Origin: Arabidopsis thaliana
Taxonomy: Eukaryota; Streptophyta; Magnoliopsida; Brassicales; Brassicaceae
Length of the DNA stretch: 64,000 nt
NCBI RefSeq assembly: GCF_000001735.4
Contig: NC_003075.7
Location: forward strand, 1,001-65,000
Direction of reading: 5' to 3'
Position numbers and translations under genes: made by a program. Positions 33,234 to 45,944 of the stretch are shown here, piece by piece. Below the pieces are notes generated by a model, which was given only the letters and a program-made list of their open reading frames with translations, had not been told where the DNA came from and made no database searches. Within the stretch, counting starts at the first letter, position 1; each line of letters starts with the position of its first letter.

Positions 33234-35594
33234 ATGGATTCTGTCCTTGTAGTGGGCATTGCATCGGTTATTCTCGGTGCGTTGATCGCTGTACTCTTCT
33301 TCGGTAGCTACTTCCGGAAGCGGACATCGGAGGTGCAATCCATGGCCAAAGCGGAGCCTCAGGATCCGATCCGGAATCCAAAGTCGAATCATCCTGCTCC
33401 GAAGAAGAATCATCCCAAATCTCAAGCGTCCGATAAGGTAAGGTTTTAACTCCATTTTGTTCCGAGTTTAGGGATTTCAGATTTGGATATGAGTTGACTT
33501 TAAAGCTTTCTCTTCTTCGTTTCTAAATTGCTTGTGGAATGCAGAATCAGAACAAACGGCATCATCCTTTAGATTTAAACACGTTGAAAGGCCACGGTGA
33601 TGCTGTTACTGGACTCTGTTTCTCGTCCGATGGAAAGAGCTTGGCCACAGGTTAGAACCTATAAACACTCCTACTTAGCTAATCCCTGTCAAGAAGATAT
33701 TTTTGCTATTTTACAATTCTGATCACATTTGTTCCTGTTTTTGATAGCTTGCGCTGATGGAGTAATCAGGGTGTTCAAGCTAGATGATGCATCAAGCAAA
33801 AGCTTCAAGTATTTCTTCCTATATATAATCTTTCAATAGACAATGTTAGCCGGTGGGAGTTTACTTTGCAAGCCCATTTTCATGATCTAACTGTTTTTTT
33901 TGTTTGCTTTCTAAAATTCAGATTTTTAAGGATAAATCTTCCTGCTGGAGGACATCCAACCGCCGTGGCATTTGCTGACGATGCCTCATCTATTGTTGTG
34001 GCTTGTCATCATATGTCTGGTTCATCTTTGTACATGTACGGTGAAGATAAGCAAAAGGATCAGCAAGGGAAGCTTCCTCTTCCTAGTATCAAATGGGACC
34101 ACCATCATATTCATGAGAAGAGATCAGTGCTTACCATCTCTGGAGCTACTGCAACTTACGGTACTGCTGATGGAAGTGTTGTCATTGCCTCTTGTTCTGA
34201 AGGTATGTTTTTCCATGGCTAGTGTCACTGTCATAGCGATGTTAAATTGGTTTCAGAATCTCTAGTTTAAAACTTGTGTATAAATTGCTAAAGGGTGATT
34301 TCAATTTGTGAATACCCTTATGTTCAATATAAGTTCTTGTATTGCTGTTCAAAATGTACTGCTCTGGTGAAATATCCCTTGTTTTTTCCTTAAACCTTGT
34401 TATTCGCCAGGGACTGATATCGTCCTTTGGCATGGGAAAACTGGGAGGAATTTGGGACATGTTGATACAAACCAGTTGAAGAACCACATGGCAGCTGTAT
34501 CACCAAATGGACGTTTTTTGGCAGCTGCAGCATTTACTGCAGATGTGAAAGTAAGTTTTTGTATAAATTCAAACCATCATGAGTGTATGTGTGACCGTAT
34601 CTCATGTCTTAGCAAGTGCTTTGTAGGTGTGGGAAATTGTGTATCAGAAAGATGGTTCTGTGAAAGAGGTTTCAAGAGTTATGCAACTTAAAGGCCACAA
34701 GGTATTATTCCACTACCTATAGCATGATAATCCATCTCCAACGATATAGATTTTTTCTCACTTTTTGTCTTGTAATCGTTTCATGTTTAAACCAATGCTA
34801 TGGTATCCAGAGTGCAGTGACTTGGTTATGCTTTTCTCCAAACTCAGAGCAAATCATCACCGCTTCAAAAGATGGTTCAATAAGAGTCTGGAACATCAAT
34901 GGTTAGTAGAATTGTTTTTAAATGTCTGCATCATTCTGATTATTGCCAAATGCAAAACAGATCCCTGGTAACATAAGGGGATCTGTTCTGGAATTTATAA
35001 TAGATGGAATGATTTTGATTTATTAAACAAATAACCTGAAAGGCATTGTGTTGTGTAATCTGGTTGCAGTCCGTTATCATCTTGATGAGGATCCAAAGAC
35101 TTTGAAGGTGTTCCCGATTCCACTTTGCGACTCAGGAGGCAATCCGTTGCACTATGATCGTCTCAGCTTATGCCCAGAGGGAAAGATATTGGCAGCAAGC
35201 CATGGTTCCACATTGCAGTGGTTATGTGCTGAAACTGGAAATGTCTTGGACACAGCTGAGAAAGCCCACGAAGGTGATAGATAGCTCTCAACATTTCTCT
35301 TTGCAACCTATTCAAAACCTTAACATATACCTCAAAACTATTCAAACAAGTGATAGTAAATTTACCACGGTTGGTTGTATGTGCAGGGGATATCACATGC
35401 ATATCTTGGGCACCCAAGGCTATTACAGTTGGTATGTGCCTGTCTGATTCTTTCTTGTATGTAAAGTTGTATGTGATCTGAATCTCATGTGGTGTTGTTG
35501 GTTCTCAGGGGAAAGACATGCCATGGTTTTGGGGACATCAGGCGATGACAAGAAAGTGAAGCTGTGGGAAGCTCCAAAGTCGCAATCTTTGTAG
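33234..35594 (+). CDS. WD40 repeat protein, TBL2-like membrane-anchored transducin
   Basis: The ATG at 33234 opens a membrane anchor (VVGIASVILGALIAVLFFG), after which a basic linker and WD repeats follow. Exon one ends at 33437 and exon two is 33545-33650; later exons join in frame and end at the TAG at 35592-35594. Visible repeats are LKGHGDAVTGLCFSSDGKSL followed by TACADGVIRVFKL, GATATYGTADGSVVIAS, NHMAAVSPNGRFLAAAAF with DVKVWEIVY, LKGHKSAVTWLCFSPNSEQI with ASKDGSIRVWN, and GTSGDDKKVKLWEAP near the end. Human TBL2 has the same anchor-plus-WD layout and sits in the ER membrane; the plant role is not established. By order this is At4g00090. Confidence 0.9.
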
Positions 35595-36000
35595 GCTCTC
35601 GCATACACGTAGTCCCTTGATGACATGAGGCGTATTTAAACGGTACAACTTGCGAGGAAAAAAACTCTAATAGGTTTTGTTTCGAGTCCCAAGTTGGGAT
35701 CAAATGAAGGGTGGTTTAAAGTCCTTCTTGTTACCAAGTGTCTTTTAACTTCTGAAGTTTTGAATTTTGCTCATAGGACTAGTACAACACTCACAGTCTT
35801 CTATGTTTTCCAAATTAAGGAAATTTAAAAAGCACACAACAACACTAAGAAATATGAATCGATTAAAATTATTATACGCATTTTGTTTTCTTTGTATCAG
35901 AAAAATGATAGTCTACATACATATGGTAATTTGGTAAATAATACAAAAAGAATCTACACAACCAAGTGAAAAATCAAAAATGTGTCTGGTCGTGGACTCC
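35595..36000. other. Spacer after the WD40 gene
   Basis: Mostly the 3' untranslated region of the WD40 gene and AT-rich spacer; no other gene is seen. Confidence 0.5.
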
Positions 36001-36171
36001 GATGGGCTTTTTGAGGCAAATTGAAAACTGGGCCAGAAATATGAAAGGCCCACGTAAGTCCCGAATATAACCTAAAAAGCACACTCTCTAATAACAGCCA
36101 GAATTAGGGTTTCTCTTTGTCTTCAGCAGTCAGTGCGCATCCGTAGGAGAAAAGTGTGAGAATCTGCCACC
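36001..36171 (+). promoter_or_regulatory. RPS13A promoter with telo-box and site II words
   Basis: The stretch holds ATGGGC at 36002, CTGGGCC at about 36029, AGGCCCACG at about 36047 and a TTAGGGTTT telo-box at 36104-36112 close to the expected start of transcription. This pairing of site II and telo-box is characteristic of plant ribosomal protein genes. The leader then has TTC-rich sequence before the start codon at 36172. Confidence 0.8.
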
Positions 36172-37123
<952 letters not shown>

Positions 37124-37404
37124 GCTGGAGTCTGGAGGAGGATTCTACTAGTCTGTTGCTTCCCTTTTGTTTTGATGAATTCTCAACTTTAGTCTTAATG
37201 TGTCAGCAGGATTTTTGTGTTTGCCTCTCTTTTTTTTCCGGAATCTTATGCTCCCTTGTTTAAGAGAATCGTATGATCTTGAATTTACTATTGAATATGC
37301 TTTTGCATCCTTATACTCTTTTCCTTAAGATAACCACATGATCATGAAATCACTATTGGAACCATCATCCCCTTTTAAGCATTCGCATAGCGTTACTATA
37401 GTGT

Positions 37405-37502
37405 AATGAACTGAGAGACAAGAGATTAGGAATGAACTGAGAGACAAGAGATTAGGAATGAACTGAGAGACAAGAGATTTGGAATGAACTGAGAGACAAG
37501 AG
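37405..37502. repeat. 26-bp minisatellite between RPS13A and GAE3
   Basis: The unit AATGAACTGAGAGACAAGAG plus ATTAGG is repeated from 37405, 37431, 37457 and 37483, the last one incomplete. It lies in the spacer of two convergent genes and may be part of their 3' untranslated regions. Confidence 0.93.
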
Positions 37503-37701
37503 TGACAAAGAATGTAATCCCGAAATAATGGTTCTTATGGAGTATAAATGGTTTTGAGTAAAAACATATACGGCAAAGACAGGGTATGAGCCGGCCAAAG
37601 AACCAACAAAAAGAGCAAGTGTTAAAGAGTGAAACAATCACAAGAATCTCAGAATCAAAAAAAAAAAGAGAGGCTACAAACTCATTGCAGATAGTCAATC
37701 A

Positions 37702-38994
37702 TCAGCTTGCAGCTTTCTTTCCGCCATTGTAGTAACCCAAATACCATCTCGCAAACTTCTTGAGACCCGTCTGAAGATCGGTGGTGGGTTTGTAGCCGAG
37801 CTCTCTCTGCGCAGAACTGATATTAGCATGAGTGAACTGCACATCCCCGTTCCTCGGCAACTTCATAATGTTCCTCTTGGCCTTGACTTTGAGAAGTCTC
37901 TCAAGAATGGTGACAAGATCAGTCACTGGAACGGGCGAAGTGTTGCCGAGATTGAAAACCCGTAACTGAGCCGCACCGCGCTTCTTACCACCACTACCAG
38001 TGCTCTTCTCAGCCGTGTCCAAAGCCCCTAAACACCCCTTGACAATGTCATCAATGTAAGTGAAGTCCCTAGCCACGGTTCCATGGTTGACCCCCTCAAA
38101 GATTGAAATGGCTTTCCCTTTGAGAATGTCTCTGGTGAAGAAGAAATAGGCCATGTCAGGCCTTCCCCAAGGACCATAGACGGTGAAAAACCTCAAGCCA
38201 GTAAGAGAGAGTCCATAGATGTGATTGTAAGTGTGAGCAATCTCTTCACCAGCCTTCTTAGTAGCAGCATAGAGACTAGCTGGTTGGTCAGTTCTGTCTT
38301 TCTCGGAGAAGGGGACCTTAGTGTTGAGCCCGTAGACAGAGCTAGAGGAAGCCCAGACAATGGCGGGTTGGGGATTGGCAGATTTGCAAACCTCAAGGAG
38401 ATTGACGAAGCCAGCGATGTTACTGTGAACATAAGAGCTAGGATTTTCCATGGCGTACCTGACACCAGCTTGAGCAGCCAAATGCATAACGTGGGTAAAG
38501 GGAACAACTTCAAAGAGCTTCTTCAAGAGAGCAGCGTCATTGATGTCTCCTTCAACAACAAACACTCCGCTTCTCTCCAAAAGGGCTTGCCTTGCTCTCT
38601 TGAGCGATGGATCGTAGTAATCGTTGAAGTTGTCAAGCCCCAGAACGCCATCTCCGCGGCGTTTGAGAGCGGCGGAGACATGGGTACCGACGAAACCGGC
38701 GGCTCCGGTGACGAGAACAGAGAAACCGCGGCGGGTACGGAGACGGGCGGAGGATCTGACCCGTTTCTCCCAAGCGGGTCCACCCCAGGAGTAGGTACGA
38801 AGAGAACGGCGAGAAGGATCGGCGGGATTGGAGGAAACGGGAGATCGGTAGAAGAAGATGAAGATCAAACCAACGAAGACGAGAGACCAAAAGGCGAGCT
38901 TGGCGACGGAGGATTGCCACCGCGTACGGTGGAAGTAGGGCTTGAACTTGCCAGGCGTCGAAGGAATATCATCAAGATGCGACATTTGCTTCAT
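37702..38994 (-). CDS. GAE3: UDP-D-glucuronate 4-epimerase GAE3
   Basis: The enzyme converts UDP-glucuronate to UDP-galacturonate, the precursor of pectin, in the Golgi. The intronless frame has 430 residues, the family size, and begins MKQMSHLDDIPSTPGKFK. A type II membrane anchor follows at about residues 35-56 (AFWSLVFVGLIFIFFY). The NAD-binding motif is VLVTGAAGFVGTHV at about residue 92, and the short-chain dehydrogenase catalytic residues are in ASSSSVYG and YAATKKAGE (Y-x-x-x-K). Further epimerase motifs are HLAAQAGVRYAMENP, GLRFFTVYGPWGRPDMA and RDFTYIDDIVKG. It is complete. The leader on the minus strand is rich in GAA/CTT repeats (39008-39035). By position and sequence it is At4g00110. 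Confidence 0.96.
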   Translation of the reverse strand: MKQMSHLDDIPSTPGKFKPYFHRTRWQSSVAKLAFWSLVFVGLIFIFFYRSPVSSNPADPSRRSLRTYSWGGPAWEKRVRSSARLRTRRGFSVLVTGAAGFVGTHVSAALKRRGDGVLGLDNFNDYYDPSLKRARQALLERSGVFVVEGDINDAALLKKLFEVVPFTHVMHLAAQAGVRYAMENPSSYVHSNIAGFVNLLEVCKSANPQPAIVWASSSSVYGLNTKVPFSEKDRTDQPASLYAATKKAGEEIAHTYNHIYGLSLTGLRFFTVYGPWGRPDMAYFFFTRDILKGKAISIFEGVNHGTVARDFTYIDDIVKGCLGALDTAEKSTGSGGKKRGAAQLRVFNLGNTSPVPVTDLVTILERLLKVKAKRNIMKLPRNGDVQFTHANISSAQRELGYKPTTDLQTGLKKFARWYLGYYNGGKKAAS

Positions 38995-39861
38995 ATTTAC
39001 CTCGACAGAGAGAATCTTCTTCTTCTTCTTCTTTGAGGTTTCTTTTTTTTCTTGGATTGGTTTTGGTTTTGGTTTGTTTGGTGAGAGCGTTTATAGGCTC
39101 TCCGAATAATAAGGGAAGATCATCAAATTGAAAAGATTTTTGTTTCTCTATTTTTGGGCCTTCTTTATTTCTTTTTCTCTCGAAAATGCACACACACAGA
39201 GAAGAAGAAGATGGTCAAAGAGCAAGAAGAGATTATGAGGATTTAAGGGATAGTCAAAGCTTAATTAATCACTCTAGTCTCTATCTCTTACATTTAATTT
39301 TCTACAGATTTAGTTTCACTCTTGATTAATTTAGTTATTATAGGTAGATTAACTTTACTTTTATTATTAATGAAGCTTTCATCATCCTTATGGATCTTAC
39401 TTTAGGGTTCTTATGGCAACAAATGTACTTTCATCGAATTATCATTCAAATACTGATTCATCAAACTCGATGCACTTACTTATTACAAAATTACGCACAC
39501 AAATACATGTTTAGGTGCTGCCCAAGATCGTCACGTGCAAACTCTAACTAGTAACATGTTTAGGGATTAATTAAATCAAATTTGCAACTTAATACCAAGG
39601 CACATTTATCCATGGGGTACAAAAAAGCAAAGAGTAATCTTCAAGGAATAATATAATAACAACACGCATCTACTAGACCGCATATATAATAGTAATATCC
39701 ATCAAAGCTCTATTTTATTCTTCAAATTCACTTATTGTAAGATAAAAACATAACGATATTGATTTATAGTGACTAGTGAGTGAGTCCGGGTAAATGTATG
39801 TGGAAAGGCACACTTGAACAACGTAGAAAATGTCTTTATGATGTGTAAAAGAGAGCTTAGC
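38995..39861. other. GAE3 upstream region
   Basis: The first 200 bp hold the GAE3 leader with a CTT/GAA microsatellite at 39018-39035 and an ACACACAC run near 39190. The remainder is AT-rich. No gene is seen until the transketolase relic at 39862. Confidence 0.45.
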
Positions 39862-40350
39862 TTAACAAAAGTCTTTAGCGGCTGCAATAACCGTATCCAC
39901 GGTGAGTCCAAATTTCCTGTAGAGCACATTGGCTGGTGCACTTGCTCCAAACTGTCTACACCGATGGCTTTTCTTTTGGAGCCAACCATCTTCTCCCACC
40001 CAAAGGTCGACCCTGCTTCAATGCTCAGTCTTGCTGAAACCTCTCAAGGTAACACACTTTCTTTGTATTCTTCTCTTTGTTCATCAAACAGCTCCCAACT
40101 CACCAATGACACTACTCTCACTGCTTTTCTTTCTTCTCTTAGCTTCTCTCCAGCCTTTGCAGCTATCTCTAGCTCCGACCCTGTCCCCATTAGGATTACG
40201 TCTAGTTTTGTCACCTGTGGAGTTGTCTGAGATTACATATCCCCCCTTCACCACTACCTCGACCGAAGTTCCAGGTAGATGAGGCAGCTTTTGTCTGGAC
40301 AAAGCCAGGATCGAAGGCCTCTTTCTGTTCTCTACAGCAACTTTGGAGGC
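39862..40350 (-). pseudogene. C-terminal fragment of a transketolase, frameshifted
   Basis: Transketolase is the thiamine-diphosphate enzyme of the Calvin cycle and pentose phosphate pathway. The minus strand begins with [20 protein letters not shown] and [20 protein letters not shown], then changes frame through SWELFDEQ-like sequence, reads [15 protein letters not shown] (with one frame change) and, after a missing base near 39955, [17 protein letters not shown] to a TAA at 39862. These are the last 165 or so residues of the family. The region has at least three frame changes and lacks the N-terminal two thirds, so it cannot make an enzyme. A short piece near 39990-40070 may include a former intron. 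Confidence 0.8.
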
Positions 40351-40646
40351 ACGCGCAGTCAAAGATATCGGAAGGAGACCCATATCACTATGGGCCCAAA
40401 AGCCCATATTGGAAATGTCCGTTTAATCACGAGTTATTTGTTAGCTTTATATGACACCGTTGGAGGAAAAAGGAAATGGAAGTAAAAAATCACAAGAACA
40501 ATGGTATTTGTATGGTTTGAGATTTATCTATATGTATAAACTTAAGACTGGATATGCATGGGTTGCATGTTTTTTATTTACGTACTATTTAGGAATATTA
40601 TGATAAATGTAGAGGTTTAATTTCAAAGATCATTATTATAAACATC
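40351..40646. other. Spacer
   Basis: AT-rich sequence between the transketolase relic and a SINE-like element. The part near 40370-40410 has TGGGCC words. I see no gene. Confidence 0.4.
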
Positions 40647-40795
40647 TTTTTTTTTTTTTTTTTTGAATATCAGGAGGTTCTGGGCCGAAGCCCGTAATTC
40701 CTTTAGGCCCGAAACCACATCATGTAATATTAGTTTCGTTCCAAGTGTCACTCGAACTTGCGATCTCTCAGCTTCGCCTAGGGTCTTTTTGGATA
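40647..40795 (-). mobile_element. SINE-like relic with poly(A) tail
   Basis: On the minus strand the element ends in a run of 18 A (T run at 40647-40664). Upstream of it are GGCGAAGCTGAGAGATC, similar to a polymerase III A box, and AAGTTCGAGTGAC, similar to a B box, about 20 bases further. The body is GC-richer than the surroundings (GGGCCTAAAGG, GGGCTTCGGCCC). This order of boxes, body and poly(A) is that of tRNA-derived SINEs. I could not find a clear target duplication. Confidence 0.5.
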
Positions 40796-41600
40796 TGCTT
40801 AATTCAAAATAACTACCACATCTCTTGATTGTTCATCTTCCTTTCAATTTAACTTGGCGAAATATAGTGGACGTGTGGTGTTTGAAACGGATACACTCCT
40901 CGATTGACCTTATCAAGATGGTAACCAAAATCACGATGATCACTTCTGGCCGGCGTTCCATTGAGACAGAGAGTTATCTCAGTTTGCTTCTTTTTAATTT
41001 TTAGTTTAATTTTCTTTCTAAATTTCTCTAAAATATGTTTGTAATAATCAGAATGCTTGTCCGTCGAAATCTCGACCCTTTTCTTCTTAAATTTTTCATT
41101 ATTCTCCAATATGGGAACCCTCTTGAGGATGGTTTCTTCTTTGGTGGATGATTTTTAATGTAGGTGCGTAATAATGGTTGTTTTCTTTTTTGCTAATCCA
41201 TATATAACCTACACTCATCAGATTCAGATAATTGATACAAATTATAGTCAAATTAAAAAAGTATTTGATATATATTCTCCATATATATATATATATATCG
41301 AAAATTAATTTGCAGGCCAAAGCTTTCATACAGAATGATCAAACCCTAATTAACAATCAATATCTTCTTTTTTTTGTTTACAATCAATATCTTCTTTTTA
41401 TTCACCAATTATTTATGCATATGATATCAAGATAAAGAAACTTGGTACACAATTGTACATCATATATCTTAGAATAATAATATTAAAACACCCATACAAT
41501 CTTGGATCGAATCTTTATGCATCTATATATAATATATCAACATGAAAAAGGTTGAGAGGATGACACCAAATGTCTAGCTAGCGAGCTTCTGTGTAGTTCA
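40796..41600. other. Downstream region of IND
   Basis: AT-rich sequence with a (TA) run at 41281-41298. The stretch next to 41600 is the probable 3' untranslated region of IND. No gene is seen. Confidence 0.45.
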
Positions 41601-42203
41601 TCAGGGTTGGGAGTTGTGGTAATAACAAAGGTAAGAGGGGTTAGCCATAGGAGCTCCAATCTGAGAGTGAGGCTGAAGAATCCTCACCTGCCGTTTCAAG
41701 AACTTGGTGTAACGTATGGCTTCGTCGAGCATGGAAGCTGTGTCCATCTTCGCACCACCAGGCACGATCCTCTTGAGAATTCGGATCTTCTCGCTGATCC
41801 TTTCCCGACGCCGACGAGCAACCACCGTCTGAGGATCGTCGCTTATCCTTACGTTACGGCGGTTCGGCTTAGGGACCGTGGCAGGGTCGATGTCTACGGG
41901 CTGCATGACGGCGATCATGTACTGCATCTCCTTCATCGCATCCATGTCTTCATCGTACTCTTCGTCTTCGTCCAAGTGAATTAGGGTTTCGGGAGGTGGA
42001 TCTAACATGAGATGGTGAGGATCATTGAGAAAAGCTGCGTGTTCTTGTGTGAGAAGATCATTAGCTTTGTTCCAATCCATGAGGAGATGGTGAGGCTGAG
42101 GCTCCATCATGCTTCTTTTGGGGCTGTGGTTGGATCTGCTTTTGGACGAGACACAAGAGTCGCACACTCCTTTCTTTTTATACATACCATTTTCCATTTT
42201 CAT
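41601..42203 (-). CDS. IND: Atypical bHLH transcription factor INDEHISCENT
   Basis: IND specifies the valve margin and opening of the fruit in Arabidopsis and controls auxin distribution there. The intronless frame has 200 residues from the ATG at 42203 ([11 protein letters not shown]); the described start is the second Met, giving 198. An acidic middle reads [16 protein letters not shown]. The bHLH domain begins [19 protein letters not shown], with an Ala in place of the Glu of canonical E-box binders, as in the HEC/IND branch, continues [20 protein letters not shown] and ends [12 protein letters not shown]. The tail is [10 protein letters not shown]. Position is that of At4g00120. It shows no damage. 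Confidence 0.97.
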   Translation of the reverse strand: MKMENGMYKKKGVCDSCVSSKSRSNHSPKRSMMEPQPHHLLMDWNKANDLLTQEHAAFLNDPHHLMLDPPPETLIHLDEDEEYDEDMDAMKEMQYMIAVMQPVDIDPATVPKPNRRNVRISDDPQTVVARRRRERISEKIRILKRIVPGGAKMDTASMLDEAIRYTKFLKRQVRILQPHSQIGAPMANPSYLCYYHNSQP

Positions 42204-44987
42204 CTTTTCTTATTTCTCAATATATATATTCTTTTTCCAGAAATATACACATATGTATTTACTGATATATATCTTTGACTCGATTAATTAACCGAATGCT
42301 TACATGCATGTCTCTTATTATTTACTTCATATGCCTCATTTTTTTTTTATAGGATATATGTCTCATTTTATGATATATTTTACCTTTTCCTTTCTGTTTC
42401 AATTAATTAGATGTTTTGTAAATTTATATGTAAATTTTAAGTGTATTTAATATTTTGTGATTATTTATATTCTTTAATAGTATTGTTTTATGAATGGTTG
42501 CATGGTTTTAAATTAATTGATATTTGGTAGTGAAAAAAAACTAACTTCTTAATATGTGCGTTTTAATCAAAAAAAAAACCTTACAAAATAACCATTATTT
42601 TTTATGACTCAACTTATTTCCTATGTAAAATGTCCTTGAATTTAAAAAATGGAACTTTTGAAAAGGCTTTTGAACCCAACCAGAACATTAGTATTTATAT
42701 AGGTTATGTATACAAAATTTTCCAAGATTCAAACCTGCTTATATGTTGTCGTGTCCCGTCGTCTGTATTTTTCGGGACTAAATTATAATTTTGCAAATAG
42801 TTAAATCTTCAAGTATTTCCAGAAGTATAGTTACCCAAGCTAATATACTGATTCCCCAATATACATCAACATTACAGTTCTTATTTATGTAAAAAATTAC
42901 TAAATTTAACCCACATTATACGATCAAAGAAATTGATTAGATTCATAATATCAGATTTTTTACACAAACATTAGTAGAACTACCACCAGTATTTTTTCAT
43001 TTTTTTTATCAACTAGACATATATTAAAAGATAACTATATGATTGACTGTCTAATTGGGAGGAGATGAGTTTACAAAAGTAACTTTAGAAAACAAGAAAA
43101 GAGAGAAACGACCTAAACAATCCGTCTTAAAATTCCATAAATAAAAAACATAAGAAATCAAGAAAAAGAAAAATAAAGAAGAGAACATTCCAAACTAGTT
43201 TAGTAGGTTGGAGAAAGCTGACCACCAAAAAAAATTTAATCTGACAAAACTATTTTTTTGAATATATATTAGTTATTGTGAAAATAAAAACGTGATGACA
43301 TCATAGTGACATGGGCCTGCATGAACAATTTAATCAGATATGTTTTTTTTTACCGCAATCAGATATGTTATTACATACATATCAATATTACTTCATTTTA
43401 TCTTAAATTATATAGCTCATGTTTAATTCTGGAATTGTTTTCATAACTAAATTTTTTTCGATAAAGTTGTCATTTTAAAATATTTCCTAGAGTTCTAATT
43501 AAGTTTAGTGTTGTGTGAATGGAAGAATTCGACACATAACTTGCCAAAAATCCGTGCATGTGATTAATTTGGCAAAGGAAATTAAAGAAAATATCATTAG
43601 ATCATGATTAAAGCTAAGTTTTGCAGCAAAATTATATATATTGCCGTTTAAAGACTCAATATATTTCTACCTTTTTCGCTAACAAATTTCATGGACTCAT
43701 TTGTGCTAGTTTATATAAACCTTGTTATAACCATTTAAATTCGTATACGTACGTACGGAGCAATACAAGAAACACATATAAAGCAAAATCCTATAGACCA
43801 CAAAAGATAGAAGAAATAGTGTGTGGTCAAAATCATGGTTACTCAAAAAGCAAGATCAAGAACAAGGGATTAAATTTCTAGGGTTTTTCCTAAGGACGAA
43901 GAAGGAGAGAGACTTTACGAAATTAGGGCAAAAAAGGAGCGTTGCACTTTGGTTTGGATATCATTGCCATAAGGAAGCATAAGTCGCTCTTGTAATAGTT
44001 ACTCAACACATGTCTCCATTTTTAGTGCTCATTATTTTGACCTAATTTTCTTCTCTCTCTCCTCTTTTGACAACTCCTATACACCAAAATAGGCAATTTA
44101 ACATCATTGTTCTTCTATTTCTTGTCTTTCTTCTAAACCCCACGGTTTCTTCGACATTTTCTTACAAGCCCTTTCAACGGCCTTGATTTGATCTTAGCTA
44201 GGAAATATGAGCTGGATACGATAAATGACTTCTTCAACGTTCTCTTTATGATTTTTGGTGTCAATTTCTAGTTCTTAAGTTGTTTTATTTGACGATTTAA
44301 CAGGATCTCTCCCCCATAACTCATTACACGAAGTGGGGACGGCTTCTTTCGACATTAAGGTATTGCCCATTGTTTAAATTCTCAAGTGGATAAGTAAACT
44401 TATAATCACCACTAATTATATATATAAGTATATTACTAATTAATCGGTCTAATTAAGATACCGTCTAAATGTCGTTGTCCACATGAAATTTCTATATGTT
44501 GCGTTCATTTCATAGATTTAAAATCGACAAAGCTAGAAGATAAATTTTCAAAATGAGACCTCACATCTTCTTTTCACATTGCCTTTAATGAGTTCAAGAC
44601 AAAATACCCCGTTTCATGCATTAATGTTCATACTTGTTATATTCATCAACAATATACCAGTACTATGCAACATCAATTAATTATAAGCTTCCTACTTTCG
44701 TCCTTTTTATTAGTTAATACAACACTTGCAATTGGAGTAACTCTTACAACGAGAGAATGTATAATCTTATAATAAAAATTTAATATGATGAGATATTTTT
44801 TTTGCCTACGGTGATATTAACATAAGGTTTTTTCTTTTACAAAATTAGAATGTTCAGTTCAAACAAAAGAAAAGGATGGATATGGACATATGGTATTTGC
44901 ATTATTCTAGTAGTCTTCAAAAGCTTTAAGGGTCAACAACCGGATAGTAGATGGATATGTATTTGATACAAAGAAATAATATATTAC
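42204..44987. other. Long AT-rich region upstream of IND
   Basis: The stretch next to 42204 should contain the IND promoter; a known enhancer of fruit margin expression lies within several hundred bases in A. thaliana, but I cannot mark it here by sequence. The region 43840-44260 is somewhat less AT-rich and lacks a long open frame. I see no coding gene or RNA. Confidence 0.4.
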
Positions 44988-45360
44988 TATGACGATTTCC
45001 CAAATCTTCTATTTTCAAAAGAATGAGGATGAGACTTTTCTTTTTGGAAATAACATATATTCCGTTAATAATATTTAACTTTGCTCACTAATTATCATTT
45101 TGTTACTTCTAAAGCAAAAATCTTCGGCGAGAAAATCGAAACAACCAAACGATTTGGATTCCAAATTTCCAAACAGAATCATGCGTGTATTTTTACTCGC
45201 TCGCAACGATTTGGATTACACACTTTCCAAAACGATAATTTTTTAATTGAATTAACCCCTAATTAAAATTAATAACCAATCAGATTAAGATACCATTTAC
45301 AACCAAATCTTCTATTTTCCAAAATTTTAGTATGATTTTTTTTTGGAAATAAATAAATAT

Positions 45361-45835
45361 TCCCTATCCCATTAGTGGCCATCAGTTGTCATTTTTTGTT
45401 TCTCCAAAATCATAATCTTCGGCGACAAACAATGATTAGATCTTCATTTTTACGATCATGTTAGTGATTTAATGGACTTGTTAGTGATTTTGTCTTCATT
45501 TTATATTATGTTAGTGATTTTTATCGACTTGTTAGTGATATTTTTTTTCCATTTTTACGTGCATGTTAGTACTTTTTGAGGGGACGGGTAGAAATCACTA
45601 ACATAAACGAAAAATGAAAAAAAGTTTACTAACAAGTCGGTTAAAATCACTAACATAAACGTAAAATACAGACACAATTACTAATAAGTCGATTAAAATT
45701 ACTAACTTTAACGTAATAATGAATAAATAACTGTTTTTTGTTTCGATTTTTGTCATCAGAAATTATGATTTTCTATTCGATTTTTGTCGTCGGAGATTAT
45801 GATTTTGTAGACGCAAAAATGAAAACTGATATACA
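45361..45835. repeat. Foldback (hairpin) element nested in the TIR segment
   Basis: The two halves are complementary. CAAAATCATAATCTTCGGCG at 45405 pairs with the block at 45783-45807, and the inner parts consist of repeated GTTAGTGATTT on the left and AAATCACTAAC on the right, meeting near 45580 at AGGGGACGGGTAG. The inner words recur about every 35-50 bases in each arm. The outer arms are related to the terminal repeat of the surrounding element, since they share the TCTTCGGCGA word with 45121. Confidence 0.7.
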
Positions 45836-45944
45836 CTAAGCTACTAACAAGATTATAAAATTGTTTATATAATAATTTCCTTAAAACAAATCTAACTCAA
45901 AATAATGCATATTATAATTTTTAATAGTTATTTAAAGTATATAT

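Noticed and set aside
38221-39036. Long open frame on the plus strand opposite GAE3
   Set aside because: It is the antisense shadow of the GAE3 coding region. It is rich in Gly/Glu and has no family motif, while the other strand gives a full epimerase.
39814-40230. Plus-strand open frame over the transketolase relic
   Set aside because: It is antisense to clear transketolase blocks and has no recognisable product.
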